Below, one piece after another: positions 7,317 to 15,969 of a DNA stretch of 64,000 bases. The DNA is taken from assembly GCF_026278345.1 (NCBI RefSeq), contig NZ_CP111085.1, forward strand, positions 818,001-882,000. The letters run 5' to 3'. The translations under genes were made by a program, and so were the position numbers. Under the pieces are notes generated by a model. That model was not told the DNA's origin. It did no database searches and was given only the letters and a program-made list of their open reading frames with translations. Numbering within the stretch: the first letter of the stretch is position 1; each line of letters begins with the position of its first letter. Origin of the DNA: Tellurirhabdus rosea. GTDB lineage: Bacteria; Bacteroidota; Bacteroidia; Cytophagales; Spirosomataceae.

Positions 7317-7503
7317 TTATTCGATTTTCGACAATTGCTGAATTCATGCGACCGGCATCTTCTTCTGAGATTGTTCCCGCTAGCCGGGCCAGTCTTTGTT
7401 TCTTCTCCGATTTGTGGAGGAGTTGATGGGCGAACTCCAGTAACTCCTGTTGTTGCTGATCGTTCAGCCGATCTATTGTTTCAATCAACTGCTGCTTGTC
7501 CAT
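7297..7503 (-). CDS. VapB-like antitoxin
   Basis: 68 residues. The N-terminus MDKQQLIETIDRLNDQQQQ suggests a helical oligomerisation segment, followed by a basic stretch (KSEKKQRLARLAG) and an extended tail (NRIIDRNDW) that could fold over the VapC active site. It has the DUF2281-like look of antitoxins paired with PIN toxins rather than a clear AbrB or ribbon-helix-helix fold. It directly precedes and overlaps vapC. It would neutralise VapC and probably autoregulate the operon; no operator could be defined upstream. Confidence 0.8.
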   Translation of the reverse strand: MDKQQLIETIDRLNDQQQQELLEFAHQLLHKSEKKQRLARLAGTISEEDAGRMNSAIVENRIIDRNDW

Positions 7504-7552
7504 GTCTCATGTGATGGAATAATTTATTCAACGAAACCTGCCAGGAAACCAT

Positions 7553-8362
7553 TCAGACGCTCCACCGCTTTTTCAGGAAGTCCTTCATGAACACGTTCAC
7601 GTCCCACTGGCTGACGACGGGCTGCTGGGTGTAGGGCAGCGTGGGGAGATACCCCGGGGCCGGGCCGAATTCGCAGGTGATGGTCAGCGTCCGGGCTCCG
7701 GCCTTTTGCTGGGCGGTGCGGATGGCGTCCCACCATTTGGCATGGGTTTCCAGCGCGTCTTTCCATTCCGGCGCGCGTGGGTCGCTGACCTGCGGGGCCT
7801 CGGGCTGGCCCACCCGGCAATGGATGTGCTCGGAACGGTCGATGGCCCGGCGGACGTTTTCGGGCTGGTCCGCCAAATAGGATTCCGCCACGTTGACCCA
7901 GTGCGAAAAATCGGCCGTCAGGCGCAGATCCGGGAAATTCGCCAGGTAATGCTGGGTGGCCGGGGCGCTGTAGGTGAACCGGCCGCGGTGAGTCTCGTGG
8001 ACGATCCGCACGCCGGTCTGCTTCTGCACCTCGGCGGCCAGCCGAATCAGCTCGGCATTCTGCTCGAAGGTGAAAAAGTCCTTGCCGGTATGCGAATTGA
8101 CAAACAGCGGCTTGTAGGAAGTCGTTTTGTCGAGCCATTGCCGGTAGCTCCGTTTCATTTCGTCGAAGGTATTGCCGACACAGAAGGCCATCAGCACCAG
8201 TTCCAGGCTATTGTCGCGGACGGCCTTGACGGCTTCGTCGTATTTACCGTCCCAGACGGCGATTTCCATGCCGTCGTAACCGGCGGCTTTCACGCGGCGG
8301 GCTGCCTCCGCATAACCGAGGGATTCCAGTCCCCACATCGGACAGAAAAAAAGAGTGTTCAC
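7553..8362 (-). CDS. Sugar phosphate isomerase/epimerase-like TIM barrel protein
   Basis: 269 residues from a GTG at 8362 (NTLFFCPMWG follows). An in-frame codon further upstream exists, but the segment before the GTG has no family likeness. Motifs AGYDGMEIAVWDG, RIVHETHRGRFTY, LRLTADFSHWVNVAE, EHIHCRVGQPEAPQ and TITCEFGP fit the xylose-isomerase-like TIM barrel (AP endonuclease family 2). The E, D, H and E residues in these motifs are probable metal ligands. Proteins of this group interconvert keto/aldo sugars, but the substrate cannot be assigned. It is transcribed alone, away from fbaA. Confidence 0.82.
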   Translation of the reverse strand: MNTLFFCPMWGLESLGYAEAARRVKAAGYDGMEIAVWDGKYDEAVKAVRDNSLELVLMAFCVGNTFDEMKRSYRQWLDKTTSYKPLFVNSHTGKDFFTFEQNAELIRLAAEVQKQTGVRIVHETHRGRFTYSAPATQHYLANFPDLRLTADFSHWVNVAESYLADQPENVRRAIDRSEHIHCRVGQPEAPQVSDPRAPEWKDALETHAKWWDAIRTAQQKAGARTLTITCEFGPAPGYLPTLPYTQQPVVSQWDVNVFMKDFLKKRWSV

Positions 8363-8575
8363 AGGGTTAGGAAACGATGAATGTTTCGCCCAAAATAACA
8401 AAGCCCCAATAATAATCGATGAGAACGACAGACAAGATTTCGGGAAGCGAGACCGGCCAATTCTAAAATATATTGTACTTTGCGGTGATATTCCGATAAA
8501 GCCAGTCCTGACCCTGCTGGGGCTAATTTTATCCTTTTTTATTCCTATTTGTTAAAACTCTTTTTTGACAAGCCT

Positions 8576-9655
8576 ATGAGTGAGGTAGCCACCCGCTTCA
8601 CGCCCGGAGTTGTAACGGGCGAAGGAGTTTCCGAAATCTTCCGTCATGCCAACGAAAACGACTATGCACTGCCCGCAGTAAACGTAGTCGGTACGAATTC
8701 TGTCAATGCCGTGCTGGAAACGGCTAAAGCCGTTAACTCCCCGGTAATCATCCAGTTCTCCAACGGCGGCGGGATTTTCTACGCCGGCAAGAGCCTTCCC
8801 AACGACAAACAGCAGGCAGCCATCGCCGGGTCCATCTCCGGGGCGCTGCACGTGCATAATATCGCCGAACTGTACGGCGTCCCGGTGATTCTGCACACCG
8901 ACCACTGCGCCAAGAAACTGCTGCCGTGGATCGACGGTCTGCTGGAAGCGGGCGAGCGGCATTTCGACCAAACCGGCAAACCGCTGTTCTCCTCGCACAT
9001 GCTCGACCTGTCGGAAGAACCGATCGAGGAAAACATCGAAATCTGCGCCAAATACTTCGAGCGGATGGCCAAGCTGGGCATGACGCTGGAAATCGAACTC
9101 GGCGTAACGGGCGGTGAAGAAGACGGCGTGGACAACTCGGACGTGGATGACTCCAAACTGTACACCCAGCCTTCGGAAGTAGCCTATGCCTACGAAGAAC
9201 TGCTGAAAATCTCCCCCAACTTCACGATTGCGGCCGCTTTCGGAAACGTCCACGGCGTTTACAAGCCCGGCAACGTGAAGCTTCAGCCCGTCATCCTGAA
9301 AAACTCGCAGGACTATATCCAGGAGAAATTCGGAACGGGCCCGATGCCGGTGAACTTCGTTTTCCACGGCGGTTCAGGCTCAAGCCGGGAAGAAATCCGT
9401 GAGGCCATTCAGTATGGCGCTATCAAAATGAACATTGATACCGACATGCAGTGGTCGATGTGGGAAGGCGTAAAAGACTATTACCAGTCGAAAGAAGCTT
9501 ACCTGCAGTCGCAGCTCGGCAACCCCGAAGGTCCGGATTCGCCGAACAAAAAATACTACGACCCGCGCGTATGGCTGCGCAAAGGCGAAGACAGCATGGT
9601 CAAACGCCTGAAAGTTGCGTTCGAAGACCTGAACTGCATCAATCGCCTTGCCTAA
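8576..9655 (+). CDS. fbaA: Class II fructose-bisphosphate aldolase
   Basis: 359 residues. Catalyses reversible cleavage of fructose-1,6-bisphosphate to DHAP and glyceraldehyde-3-phosphate in glycolysis and gluconeogenesis, using Zn. The catalytic region HTDHCAKKLLPWIDG (H107, D109, H110) is followed by SSHMLDLSEE, LEIELGVTGGEEDGVDN, AAAFGNVHGVY and VFHGGSGSS, and by the class IIA C-terminus (INRLA). The ATG at 8576 is chosen; an in-frame TTG at 8549 would add nine residues with no family support. A near-consensus -7 sequence (TACTTTG, one base short) lies at 8476. The gene is followed directly by a long hairpin repeat. Confidence 0.96.
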   Translation: MSEVATRFTPGVVTGEGVSEIFRHANENDYALPAVNVVGTNSVNAVLETAKAVNSPVIIQFSNGGGIFYAGKSLPNDKQQAAIAGSISGALHVHNIAELYGVPVILHTDHCAKKLLPWIDGLLEAGERHFDQTGKPLFSSHMLDLSEEPIEENIEICAKYFERMAKLGMTLEIELGVTGGEEDGVDNSDVDDSKLYTQPSEVAYAYEELLKISPNFTIAAAFGNVHGVYKPGNVKLQPVILKNSQDYIQEKFGTGPMPVNFVFHGGSGSSREEIREAIQYGAIKMNIDTDMQWSMWEGVKDYYQSKEAYLQSQLGNPEGPDSPNKKYYDPRVWLRKGEDSMVKRLKVAFEDLNCINRLA

Positions 9656-9659
9656 AGGA

Positions 9660-9769
9660 AGTTAAGAGTTAAGAGTTAAGAGTTAAGAGTTAAAAGTTGG
9701 CTCCGCCTAATCAGAAAGCTGAATGGGCGGAGCCAACTTTTAACTCTTAACTTGTAACTTTTAACTCCC
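9660..9769. repeat. Nested hairpin repeat, copy 1 (R1, forward)
   Basis: A perfect 27-bp inverted repeat (9681-9707 with 9726-9752) encloses an inner hairpin TCAG-AAAG-CTGA. The arms are AT-rich microrepeats (AGTTAAGAGTTAAAAG) and the GC-rich core is GGCTCCGCC/GGCGGAGCC. It lies just after the fbaA stop and probably acts as a terminator. It is one of four related copies in the window. Confidence 0.9.
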
Positions 9770-9879
9770 TCCGGGGCAACCATTCAGGGCGAAACGGCAT
9801 CTGGAAATAAGCAGGCATTCCCGATTTTGACCATCCGGCGGGATTGCTTATTTTTCCCTGACTGTTTTAACCTGTCCTT

Positions 9880-12564
9880 ATGCGCTTCCTCCTTTTTGTC
9901 GGTTGCCTTTTTATTCTCCACCTGACAACCGCCCAGACGCCCCGCCCCTCGGGACTGCGGGGCACGGTTACGACCAGTAAAGGCGAACCGCTCCCCTACG
10001 CCGCCATCGTCGTCCGGGGTACCTCCAACGGAACCATCACCAATGCAGAAGGCCGGTACGAACTGGTACTGCCCCCGGGTCGCCACGACATCATTTTTCA
10101 GTACCTTGGTTTTCAGGCCGTTCAGAGGCCGGTGGAGATAAGCGACGGCTTTCAGACGCTGGACATCAAACTGGAAGAACAAACGTTCCGGCTCAACGAA
10201 GTGGCGGTGGGCAAAGGAAAGGAAGACCCGGCTTACAGCATCATGCGGCGCGCCATTGCCAAAAGCCGGATTCACCTGCTCCAGGTGGACAGTTATACGG
10301 CCCGGGTGTATTCCAAGGCTTCGGTGACGATTACGGACCTGCCGATGGAGTTTATGTACAAAAAGCAGCTCAAGGAAGCCGAGAAAGAAGCCAATTTCAA
10401 GAAAGGCGTTCCGGTGCTGAACGAATCGGTGGTGGAGGTCACCTTCCGGCAGCCAAACACCTACAAACAGCGCGTGATTGCCACCCGCAATTCGCAGGAC
10501 AACAATTTCCCCTCTCCCAACCAGTATTTTCAGGCCAGCTTTTACCGTCCGGAGGTCGCCGGTACCGTTTCGCCGCTCTCTCCCAAAGCGTTCGCCTATT
10601 ACAAGTTTGAATACGAAGGCACCTTCCGCGAACAGGGTGTCGATATTTCCAAAATCACCGTTATCCCACGCTCGTACGGCGAGGGCGTTTTTCGGGGAAC
10701 GATTTACATCATTGAAAACACTTGGGCCATTCACAGCCTTCAGCTCGAAACCATTGCTTTTCAGGGCCTTACCGTCAAAATTCGGCAGCAGTTCAGCCCG
10801 GTCCAGAACGTCTGGATGCCCGTCAACCAGCGGTACGACATCGGCGGGCGCGTGATGGGCGTGGCGGGTAACGGACAGTTTGTCGTGACCCAGACATTCA
10901 AAGACCTGAAAGTCAATCCGGCATACGCCGAGGATGTGCAGGTGATTGACGAAAAAGTGGAAAAACCCGCCACCCAGTTGAAGAAAAGCGACATCCGCGG
11001 CAAGGACCTCGACAAACTGATCGCCCAGCAAAAGGAACTGACAGCCAAAGACATGCGGCGCATCATGCGCGAGTACGACCGCCAGGCGACTCAGGAACGG
11101 CGTGAGAAAAAGGAAGTTCCGCCCATGCGTTCGGACACTACCATCACCGATTCCCTCGCCAACCGCCGCAACATCGCCTTCTGGGATTCCCTCCGCACGG
11201 TGCCGCTGACCCAGGCCGAAATCAAAAGCTACGTCCGCGGCGACAGTCTGGTGGTCGTCCGGAAAGTAGAGGCGGTGAAGGATTCGGTCAAAAAGGAAAA
11301 ATCAGCCAAAAAGAAAACCAAATTCTCGCCCGAACAACTCATCACCGGCAACACCTGGAAGCTTAACCGGCAGACTTCGCTGGTCTGGGAAAGCCTCTTC
11401 ACGGGCTTTACGTACAACACGGTGGAAGGCTACGTGCTGCAGCCAGGGATTTCGCTGGGGTACAGCCCGGTACCGCCCAAAGACAGCACGAAGAAAAAAG
11501 TCCCCGCCAAACCGCTGCCCGTCTGGTCGCTGGGTGCAACGGGCCGGTACGAGTTCGGCCGCCAGCGCTTCATTGGATTCGGCACGCTAAGCTACCGCTT
11601 CAAATCGACCAGCGTTTCCCTGAACGGCGGGCGGACGGTGGAGCAACTGAACCCGGCCAATCCCATCAGTCCGGCGCTCAACACCATCACGACGCTGCTG
11701 TTCGAGCAGAATTTTATGAAGCTGTACCAGAAGGACTTCCTGAACCTGAATGCCTATCTCAGAATCCGGCAGAAAGCGGATTTCTTCGGCGGGCTGGAAT
11801 ACGCCAGCCGCTCGGAACTGGCAAACTACCGGGAAGACCTTCGGCCCTGGATCAACTGGGACCGGCGGACGTTCACGCCGAACCGACCGTTTAATGCCGA
11901 AGCCTTCAGCGGCTTTCCGACCCACGAGGCGCTGGTGCTGCAACTGCGGGCTTCCATGCACCTGGGCGACACCCGCTACCTCATCCGGAACGGCCAGCGG
12001 GTTTCCAGCCGGAACAAAAGCCCGCTGGTCGGCATCCAGTACCGCAAAGCCATTCCGGTGGGCGGTCAGTCGTCGGATTACGACTTTTTGCAGGTCGGGC
12101 TGGGCCATTCGTTTGAAACGGGGATTCGCAGCCAGTTCAGCTACCAGCTCAGTGCGGGCGGTTTCCTGACGAACCGGCGCGTGTATTTTCCGGATTTCAA
12201 GCACTTCCTGGGCAACCAGTTTTTCCTGCAACAGGGCGACCCGACGAGCCGCTTCCGGATGCTGCCGTACTACACCTACAGCACGGGTCGCCGGTTTGCA
12301 GAAGGCCACGCCCTGCTCGAAACCCGCAAGTTTCTGCTGACCCAGATTCTGTACGCCCGGCTGGCGGGTCTACGCGAACAGGTGTCGGTACACTACCTGT
12401 ACACGCCCGCTTCGCGCAACTATACCGAACTGGTGTACGGCCTCGACGGGCTGATTCCGGCCGTGCTGCCGTTCTTCCGGCTGGAAGTCGTGACGCAATG
12501 GCAGGATTTCAAATACCAGAATATTGGCTTCCGGGTCGGCACGACGCTGAAATTCGGCCGGTAA
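9880..12564 (+). CDS. DUF5686-family outer-membrane protein with carboxypeptidase-regulatory domain
   Basis: 894 residues with a signal peptide (LLFVGCLFILHLTTAQ). Residues 25-110 form a CarboxypepD_reg-like domain (GLRGTVTTSKGEPLPYAAI, NAEGRYELVLPPGRH). The region 130-400 has the DUF5686 signature (IMRRAIAKSRIH, VDSYTARVYSKA). A lysine-rich linker (about 400-490, KKEKSAKKKTK) precedes a C-terminal beta-rich domain from about 500 ending in IGFRVGTTLKFGR, likely a barrel with an aromatic-rich end. Its exact role in the envelope of Bacteroidota is unknown. A near-match -7 box (TATTTTTC) lies at 9849. It is separated by 5 nt from a convergent OmpA-family gene. Confidence 0.85.
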   Translation: MRFLLFVGCLFILHLTTAQTPRPSGLRGTVTTSKGEPLPYAAIVVRGTSNGTITNAEGRYELVLPPGRHDIIFQYLGFQAVQRPVEISDGFQTLDIKLEEQTFRLNEVAVGKGKEDPAYSIMRRAIAKSRIHLLQVDSYTARVYSKASVTITDLPMEFMYKKQLKEAEKEANFKKGVPVLNESVVEVTFRQPNTYKQRVIATRNSQDNNFPSPNQYFQASFYRPEVAGTVSPLSPKAFAYYKFEYEGTFREQGVDISKITVIPRSYGEGVFRGTIYIIENTWAIHSLQLETIAFQGLTVKIRQQFSPVQNVWMPVNQRYDIGGRVMGVAGNGQFVVTQTFKDLKVNPAYAEDVQVIDEKVEKPATQLKKSDIRGKDLDKLIAQQKELTAKDMRRIMREYDRQATQERREKKEVPPMRSDTTITDSLANRRNIAFWDSLRTVPLTQAEIKSYVRGDSLVVVRKVEAVKDSVKKEKSAKKKTKFSPEQLITGNTWKLNRQTSLVWESLFTGFTYNTVEGYVLQPGISLGYSPVPPKDSTKKKVPAKPLPVWSLGATGRYEFGRQRFIGFGTLSYRFKSTSVSLNGGRTVEQLNPANPISPALNTITTLLFEQNFMKLYQKDFLNLNAYLRIRQKADFFGGLEYASRSELANYREDLRPWINWDRRTFTPNRPFNAEAFSGFPTHEALVLQLRASMHLGDTRYLIRNGQRVSSRNKSPLVGIQYRKAIPVGGQSSDYDFLQVGLGHSFETGIRSQFSYQLSAGGFLTNRRVYFPDFKHFLGNQFFLQQGDPTSRFRMLPYYTYSTGRRFAEGHALLETRKFLLTQILYARLAGLREQVSVHYLYTPASRNYTELVYGLDGLIPAVLPFFRLEVVTQWQDFKYQNIGFRVGTTLKFGR

Positions 12565-12569
12565 TCCGG

Positions 12570-13622
12570 TCATTGCGGCGAACGGAGGACGAACTCCACG
12601 CGGCGGTTCTGCGCCCGGTCGGCTTCGGTCGCGTTGCCGGTCAGTGGTTTGGTGCCGCCGCAGCCGGCGGCGCTCAGCCGATGCGGTTCAATCCCTTTCT
12701 GGATGAGGTAACTGACCACCACTTTCGCCCGGTATTCCGACAGCAGCTGGTTTAGTCGGGGCTCGCCCACATTGTCCGTATGCCCGATCACCTGTAAGGT
12801 AACGGAAGGCTGGCTCCGCAAAGCGGCGGCTAATTTATCCAGTTCCGGATAGGCCTGGGGAAGCAGGGTGAAATCGCTCTGTCGAAACTGGATAATCGCC
12901 GGATTGATCTGCCCGACCGGTGGCTTCAGCGTGAGAACGGCTTTTGAGCTGTCCGGCGCGGCGGGTTTTCCGGGCGGAAGTGACCTGGTCGCAGTCGGCT
13001 TCGGCGCTTTTTTCGCCACAACCGGCGGTACCGGCTTGGGTTTGGGCGGCGGAACGGCGACGGCAGGCTTCGGTCGCTGGCTGTAAAAATAACTTCCGTT
13101 GATTTTTTCCTGCGGCGAATCCGTCAGCGTTGACCCACCGGCACTGCCACTGACCAGATTCCAGTTGACCTGCACATAACCACCCGCCCTGGCGTTGTAG
13201 TATTCCACTTTGAAATCATAAAACTGCCCGGTCTTCAGCGGAATGCTTTGTCCGGTCAGTTTCTGACGCCGGTAGCGCCATTCGTCCATCGCCAGCACGC
13301 CATTGACCCAGATTCGGATGCCATCGTCCACGACGGCCGTGAACTTATAGCTTCCGGAAACGGGGGCGTACAATTGTCCGGTCCACCTGACCGAAAAACG
13401 CTGCGGATGGAGCCCTTTGACCGGCGCACTGTAGCCATCGTAACTGAAATCAATCTGCCGGTCGCGGCGCGCAACGACCTTCTGCCGAAAGCTCCAGTCC
13501 GTAAAATATTCTCCCAGCAGTCCGTCGCCGGCCGAGGGAGCCGCCCCTCCCGGCTGGCTACGGGCCTGAAGACTCAGACAGATCCAGAGTCCGAGCAGTA
13601 TCCGGTTACGGGCATTTTTCAT
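12570..13622 (-). CDS. PA14 plus OmpA-domain envelope protein
   Basis: 350 residues from the ATG at 13622, which gives a proper signal peptide (NRILLGLWICLSLQARSQ); the upstream extension has no such sequence. Residues about 35-175 form a PA14 domain (GLLGEYFTDWSF, VDDGIRIWVNGVLAMDEW, QVNWNL), a carbohydrate-binding fold. A Pro/Lys-rich linker (about 180-240) leads to a C-terminal OmpA domain (TLQVIGHTDNVGEPRLNQLL, ANRRVEF-like NRRVEFVLRS) that binds peptidoglycan. The protein may tether a glycan-binding head to the wall. It is convergent with the DUF5686 gene with only 5 nt between them. Confidence 0.88.
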   Translation of the reverse strand: MKNARNRILLGLWICLSLQARSQPGGAAPSAGDGLLGEYFTDWSFRQKVVARRDRQIDFSYDGYSAPVKGLHPQRFSVRWTGQLYAPVSGSYKFTAVVDDGIRIWVNGVLAMDEWRYRRQKLTGQSIPLKTGQFYDFKVEYYNARAGGYVQVNWNLVSGSAGGSTLTDSPQEKINGSYFYSQRPKPAVAVPPPKPKPVPPVVAKKAPKPTATRSLPPGKPAAPDSSKAVLTLKPPVGQINPAIIQFRQSDFTLLPQAYPELDKLAAALRSQPSVTLQVIGHTDNVGEPRLNQLLSEYRAKVVVSYLIQKGIEPHRLSAAGCGGTKPLTGNATEADRAQNRRVEFVLRSPQ

Positions 13623-13756
13623 CGGGATTAGGGAAGTCCTATGGCCAAAGCAAGGTAAGCGAACGACCACAATTCCAGCCACTTAACCCGGCACAATTTA
13701 TTTTTCGGATTTTTTGTAAAACACTTGCAATTGCCGTTGGAATTTTGGATTGTTGC

Positions 13757-13780
13757 AGTGTATTAGTTATCTATTACACT
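13757..13780. promoter_or_regulatory. Palindromic operator of the GntR/ABC operon
   Basis: Two 10-bp half-sites AGTGTATTAG and CTATTACACT separated by TTAT match in 9 of 10 paired positions. It lies 15 nt before the ABC ATPase start. YtrA-type GntR repressors bind TGTA..TACA-like palindromes ahead of their own ABC operons, and such a regulator is encoded third in this operon. Confidence 0.75.
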
Positions 13781-13794
13781 AAACCAATCCTTTC

Positions 13795-14643
13795 ATGGTC
13801 AACGTCACGCAAGTAACGTTTGGGTACGGCCGCCGGAAGATATTGTTTCGGGACCTGAATCTGGTGCTCAAGCCCGGTTCCATTTACGGCCTGCTCGGCA
13901 AAAACGGCGCGGGCAAGTCCAGTCTGCTCCGGCTGATCGTCGGGCTGCTGTTTCCCCTGAGCGGCACCATCCGGGTGAACGGCCTGGAACCGCGCCTGCG
14001 CCCGCCCGCGCTGCTGGAAGACCTGTTTTTCATTCCCGAGGAAATCTACCTGCCAACCGTGTCGCTGGAACGCTACCTTGCCACCATCAGCCCGTTCTAC
14101 CCGAGGTTCGACGAGGCGCTTTTCCGGCGGTACCTGTCCGAATTCGACGTGCCGACCGGGCAGTGGCTCACGGACATGTCGTACGGGCAGAAAAAAAAGG
14201 TGCTCATCAGCTTTGGCCTGGCCACCAACACGCGCCTGCTCATCATGGACGAGCCGACCAACGGGCTCGATATCCCGTCCAAAAGTAAGTTTCGAAAAGT
14301 GGTTGCTTCGGCCGTAGACCCTGACCGGCTCATTCTGATTTCAACCCATCAGGTCCGCGACCTCGACAACCTGATCGACACCGTGATGATTCTGGACAAT
14401 AGTGAATTGCTGCTCAACCACCGGCTCGACGACGTGACCGAGCGTCTGCGTTTTGCCACGTTGCCGCAGGTGGAAGCCGATACCCGCGTCCTGTACGCCG
14501 AGCCATCGCTGCGGGGCTATTCGGTGGTGATGGAAAACGACGCGGGCGAAGAAAGCAAAATCGACCTCGAACGGCTCTTCAATGCCGCCGTCAACAACCG
14601 CGACCGCGTAAAAACCCTTTTTGGTAAGGGGGGTAGGGTTTAA
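13795..14643 (+). CDS. ABC transporter ATP-binding protein
   Basis: 282 residues. Walker A is GKNGAGKS (35-42), the signature loop is a variant SYGQKKK (128-134), Walker B is LLIMDEP with catalytic E152, and the H-loop is H184 (STHQV). The C-terminal 80 residues (after about 205) are an accessory domain common in YtrB/CcmA-like exporters. It would energise export with the membrane protein encoded next. First gene of a four-gene unit (ATPase, permease, GntR regulator, secreted beta protein), with a palindromic operator just upstream. The substrate is unknown; YtrA-type systems often respond to cell-wall stress. Confidence 0.93.
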   Translation: MVNVTQVTFGYGRRKILFRDLNLVLKPGSIYGLLGKNGAGKSSLLRLIVGLLFPLSGTIRVNGLEPRLRPPALLEDLFFIPEEIYLPTVSLERYLATISPFYPRFDEALFRRYLSEFDVPTGQWLTDMSYGQKKKVLISFGLATNTRLLIMDEPTNGLDIPSKSKFRKVVASAVDPDRLILISTHQVRDLDNLIDTVMILDNSELLLNHRLDDVTERLRFATLPQVEADTRVLYAEPSLRGYSVVMENDAGEESKIDLERLFNAAVNNRDRVKTLFGKGGRV

Positions 14644-14767
14644 AGTTTATGGTTTAGAGTTAAAAAGTCAGCAAGCCTCTAGCTATCAGAGACATTCATA
14701 AGCTTCAAACCCTAAACCATAAACCCTAAACTCCAAACCATAAACCCTAAACCATAAACTCTCCTTC
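14640..14767. repeat. AT-rich inverted microrepeats (TTTATGGTTTAG type)
   Basis: The left arm (TTTAAAGTTTATGGTTTAG) begins on the ABC ATPase stop codon. The right arm (14707-14762) has several copies of AAACCCTAAACCATAAACCC on the same strand, complementary to the left. The pattern could form a hairpin between the first two genes of the operon and might tune permease expression. It resembles the arms at 2203-2230 and 22186-22276. Confidence 0.7.
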
Positions 14768-14772
14768 CGTTT

Positions 14773-15555
14773 ATGAACCAAACTTTCCACTTTCACCGCT
14801 TTGGGCTGATGGTGCGCAGGCACTGGGCCGAGCACCGCCTCGTGTACAGCTACGGGATGCTGGTCATGGCCGGATTCATGCTGCTCTGGCACGCCCTGGT
14901 CCGCCCCGGTGACGACCGACAGCCGGTGTTGCTGGTCGTTTCGCTCATGCTGTTTGGCGGCTTTCAGGCGTCGGTCACGTTCGGCATGTTTGCAGAGACC
15001 GGCCGGGGCATTGCGTTCCTGATGGTGCCCGCCTCGCGCTTCGAGAAATGGCTGGTCTCCTTCCTGTTTTCGCTGCTGGTCCTGCCGGTGATGCTGCTGC
15101 TGTACTACCCGATTACGGCCGTTATGCTCGACTATTTCCGGGAAGCCGACCCGAACGGTCAGTATCCCAAAGAGGTATTTTTCTGGCCCGACAGCGGTTT
15201 CAAAGTCATCGTCAGTATGTATTTCGGCGTCCACGCCTACGCGCTGCTGGCCTCGCTGCTGTTTCCTCGGCAGGCTTTTATCAAAGGAACGGCTTTGTTG
15301 TTCGCCCTTTTTGTCGTCACCTTTTTGGTGAATACCAAAATTGCCGACTGGATCATCAGCGACCCCGCCATTGGCACCGTTGGGAATGCATTTCCGCTTC
15401 TCAACGCCATTCTGGTCATGCCCAATCAGAAAAACAGTTTTCTTACCCTGGAACTGGCGTCTTCCCTGCGGATCTGGCTCCACCTTTTTCTGGCTTTTTT
15501 TATACTGGCGCTTTACGGAATTTCGTACATCCGGTTTACCGAGAAAGAACTTTGA
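14773..15555 (+). CDS. ABC-type membrane permease component
   Basis: 260 residues with about six hydrophobic segments (roughly 25-50, 55-75, 95-125, 155-175, 178-200, 230-252) and no signal peptide. No family name is certain, but its place directly after an ABC ATPase and before a YtrA-like regulator identifies it as the membrane half of an exporter. The motifs FAETGRGIAFLMVPASRFEKWL and LPVMLLLYYPI are like those of ABC-2-type permeases in Bacteroidota. It ends 3 nt before the GntR start, consistent with co-transcription. Confidence 0.8.
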   Translation: MNQTFHFHRFGLMVRRHWAEHRLVYSYGMLVMAGFMLLWHALVRPGDDRQPVLLVVSLMLFGGFQASVTFGMFAETGRGIAFLMVPASRFEKWLVSFLFSLLVLPVMLLLYYPITAVMLDYFREADPNGQYPKEVFFWPDSGFKVIVSMYFGVHAYALLASLLFPRQAFIKGTALLFALFVVTFLVNTKIADWIISDPAIGTVGNAFPLLNAILVMPNQKNSFLTLELASSLRIWLHLFLAFFILALYGISYIRFTEKEL

Positions 15556-15558
15556 CGA

Positions 15559-15933
15559 ATGGATTTTAAAGAAAAAGGAGCTATTTATTTACAAATCGCG
15601 GACTATGTGGCCGAACGGGTGCTGCTCGGGCAGTGGCCCCCCGGCGAACGGATTCCGTCGGTGCGGGACCTCGGCGCGAAACTGGAAGTCAACCCCAACA
15701 CGGTGGTACGGACCTACGAATTCCTGCAGCAGAAAGAGGTTATTTTCAACAAACGGGGCGTCGGGTATTTCGTGGCCGACGATGCCGCCGACCGCATTAC
15801 CGCCTACCGCCGCGAACAGTTTCTGGCGGGCGAACTGCCTCACCTGTTCCGAAATATGTACCTGCTCAACATCAGCCTGGACGAGCTGGAGAGCCGCTAC
15901 CGGGACTTTGTCAAGGAAACTTATCCGGTGTAA
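15559..15933 (+). CDS. GntR-family regulator, YtrA subfamily
   Basis: 124 residues, the short YtrA form: a winged HTH (GAIYLQIADYVAERVLLGQW, PPGERIPSVRDLGAKLEV, NPNTVVRTYEFL) plus a brief C-terminal helical dimerisation segment and no large ligand domain. YtrA-type proteins repress their own ABC transporter operon. The matching palindrome at 13757-13780 ahead of the first gene supports autoregulation. Only 3 nt separate it from the permease gene. Confidence 0.93.
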   Translation: MDFKEKGAIYLQIADYVAERVLLGQWPPGERIPSVRDLGAKLEVNPNTVVRTYEFLQQKEVIFNKRGVGYFVADDAADRITAYRREQFLAGELPHLFRNMYLLNISLDELESRYRDFVKETYPV

Positions 15934-15969
15934 CCACCCCAAACCGCCCGGCCGAAGGGCGCGAAAACC

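Noticed and set aside
9784-11031. Long minus-strand frame opposite the DUF5686 gene
   Set aside because: Mirror frame of a well-supported gene; no recognisable domain.
14640-14767. CRISPR array or telomere-like repeat
   Set aside because: The units are short, irregular and AT-rich, have no spacers of even length, and no cas genes are present.
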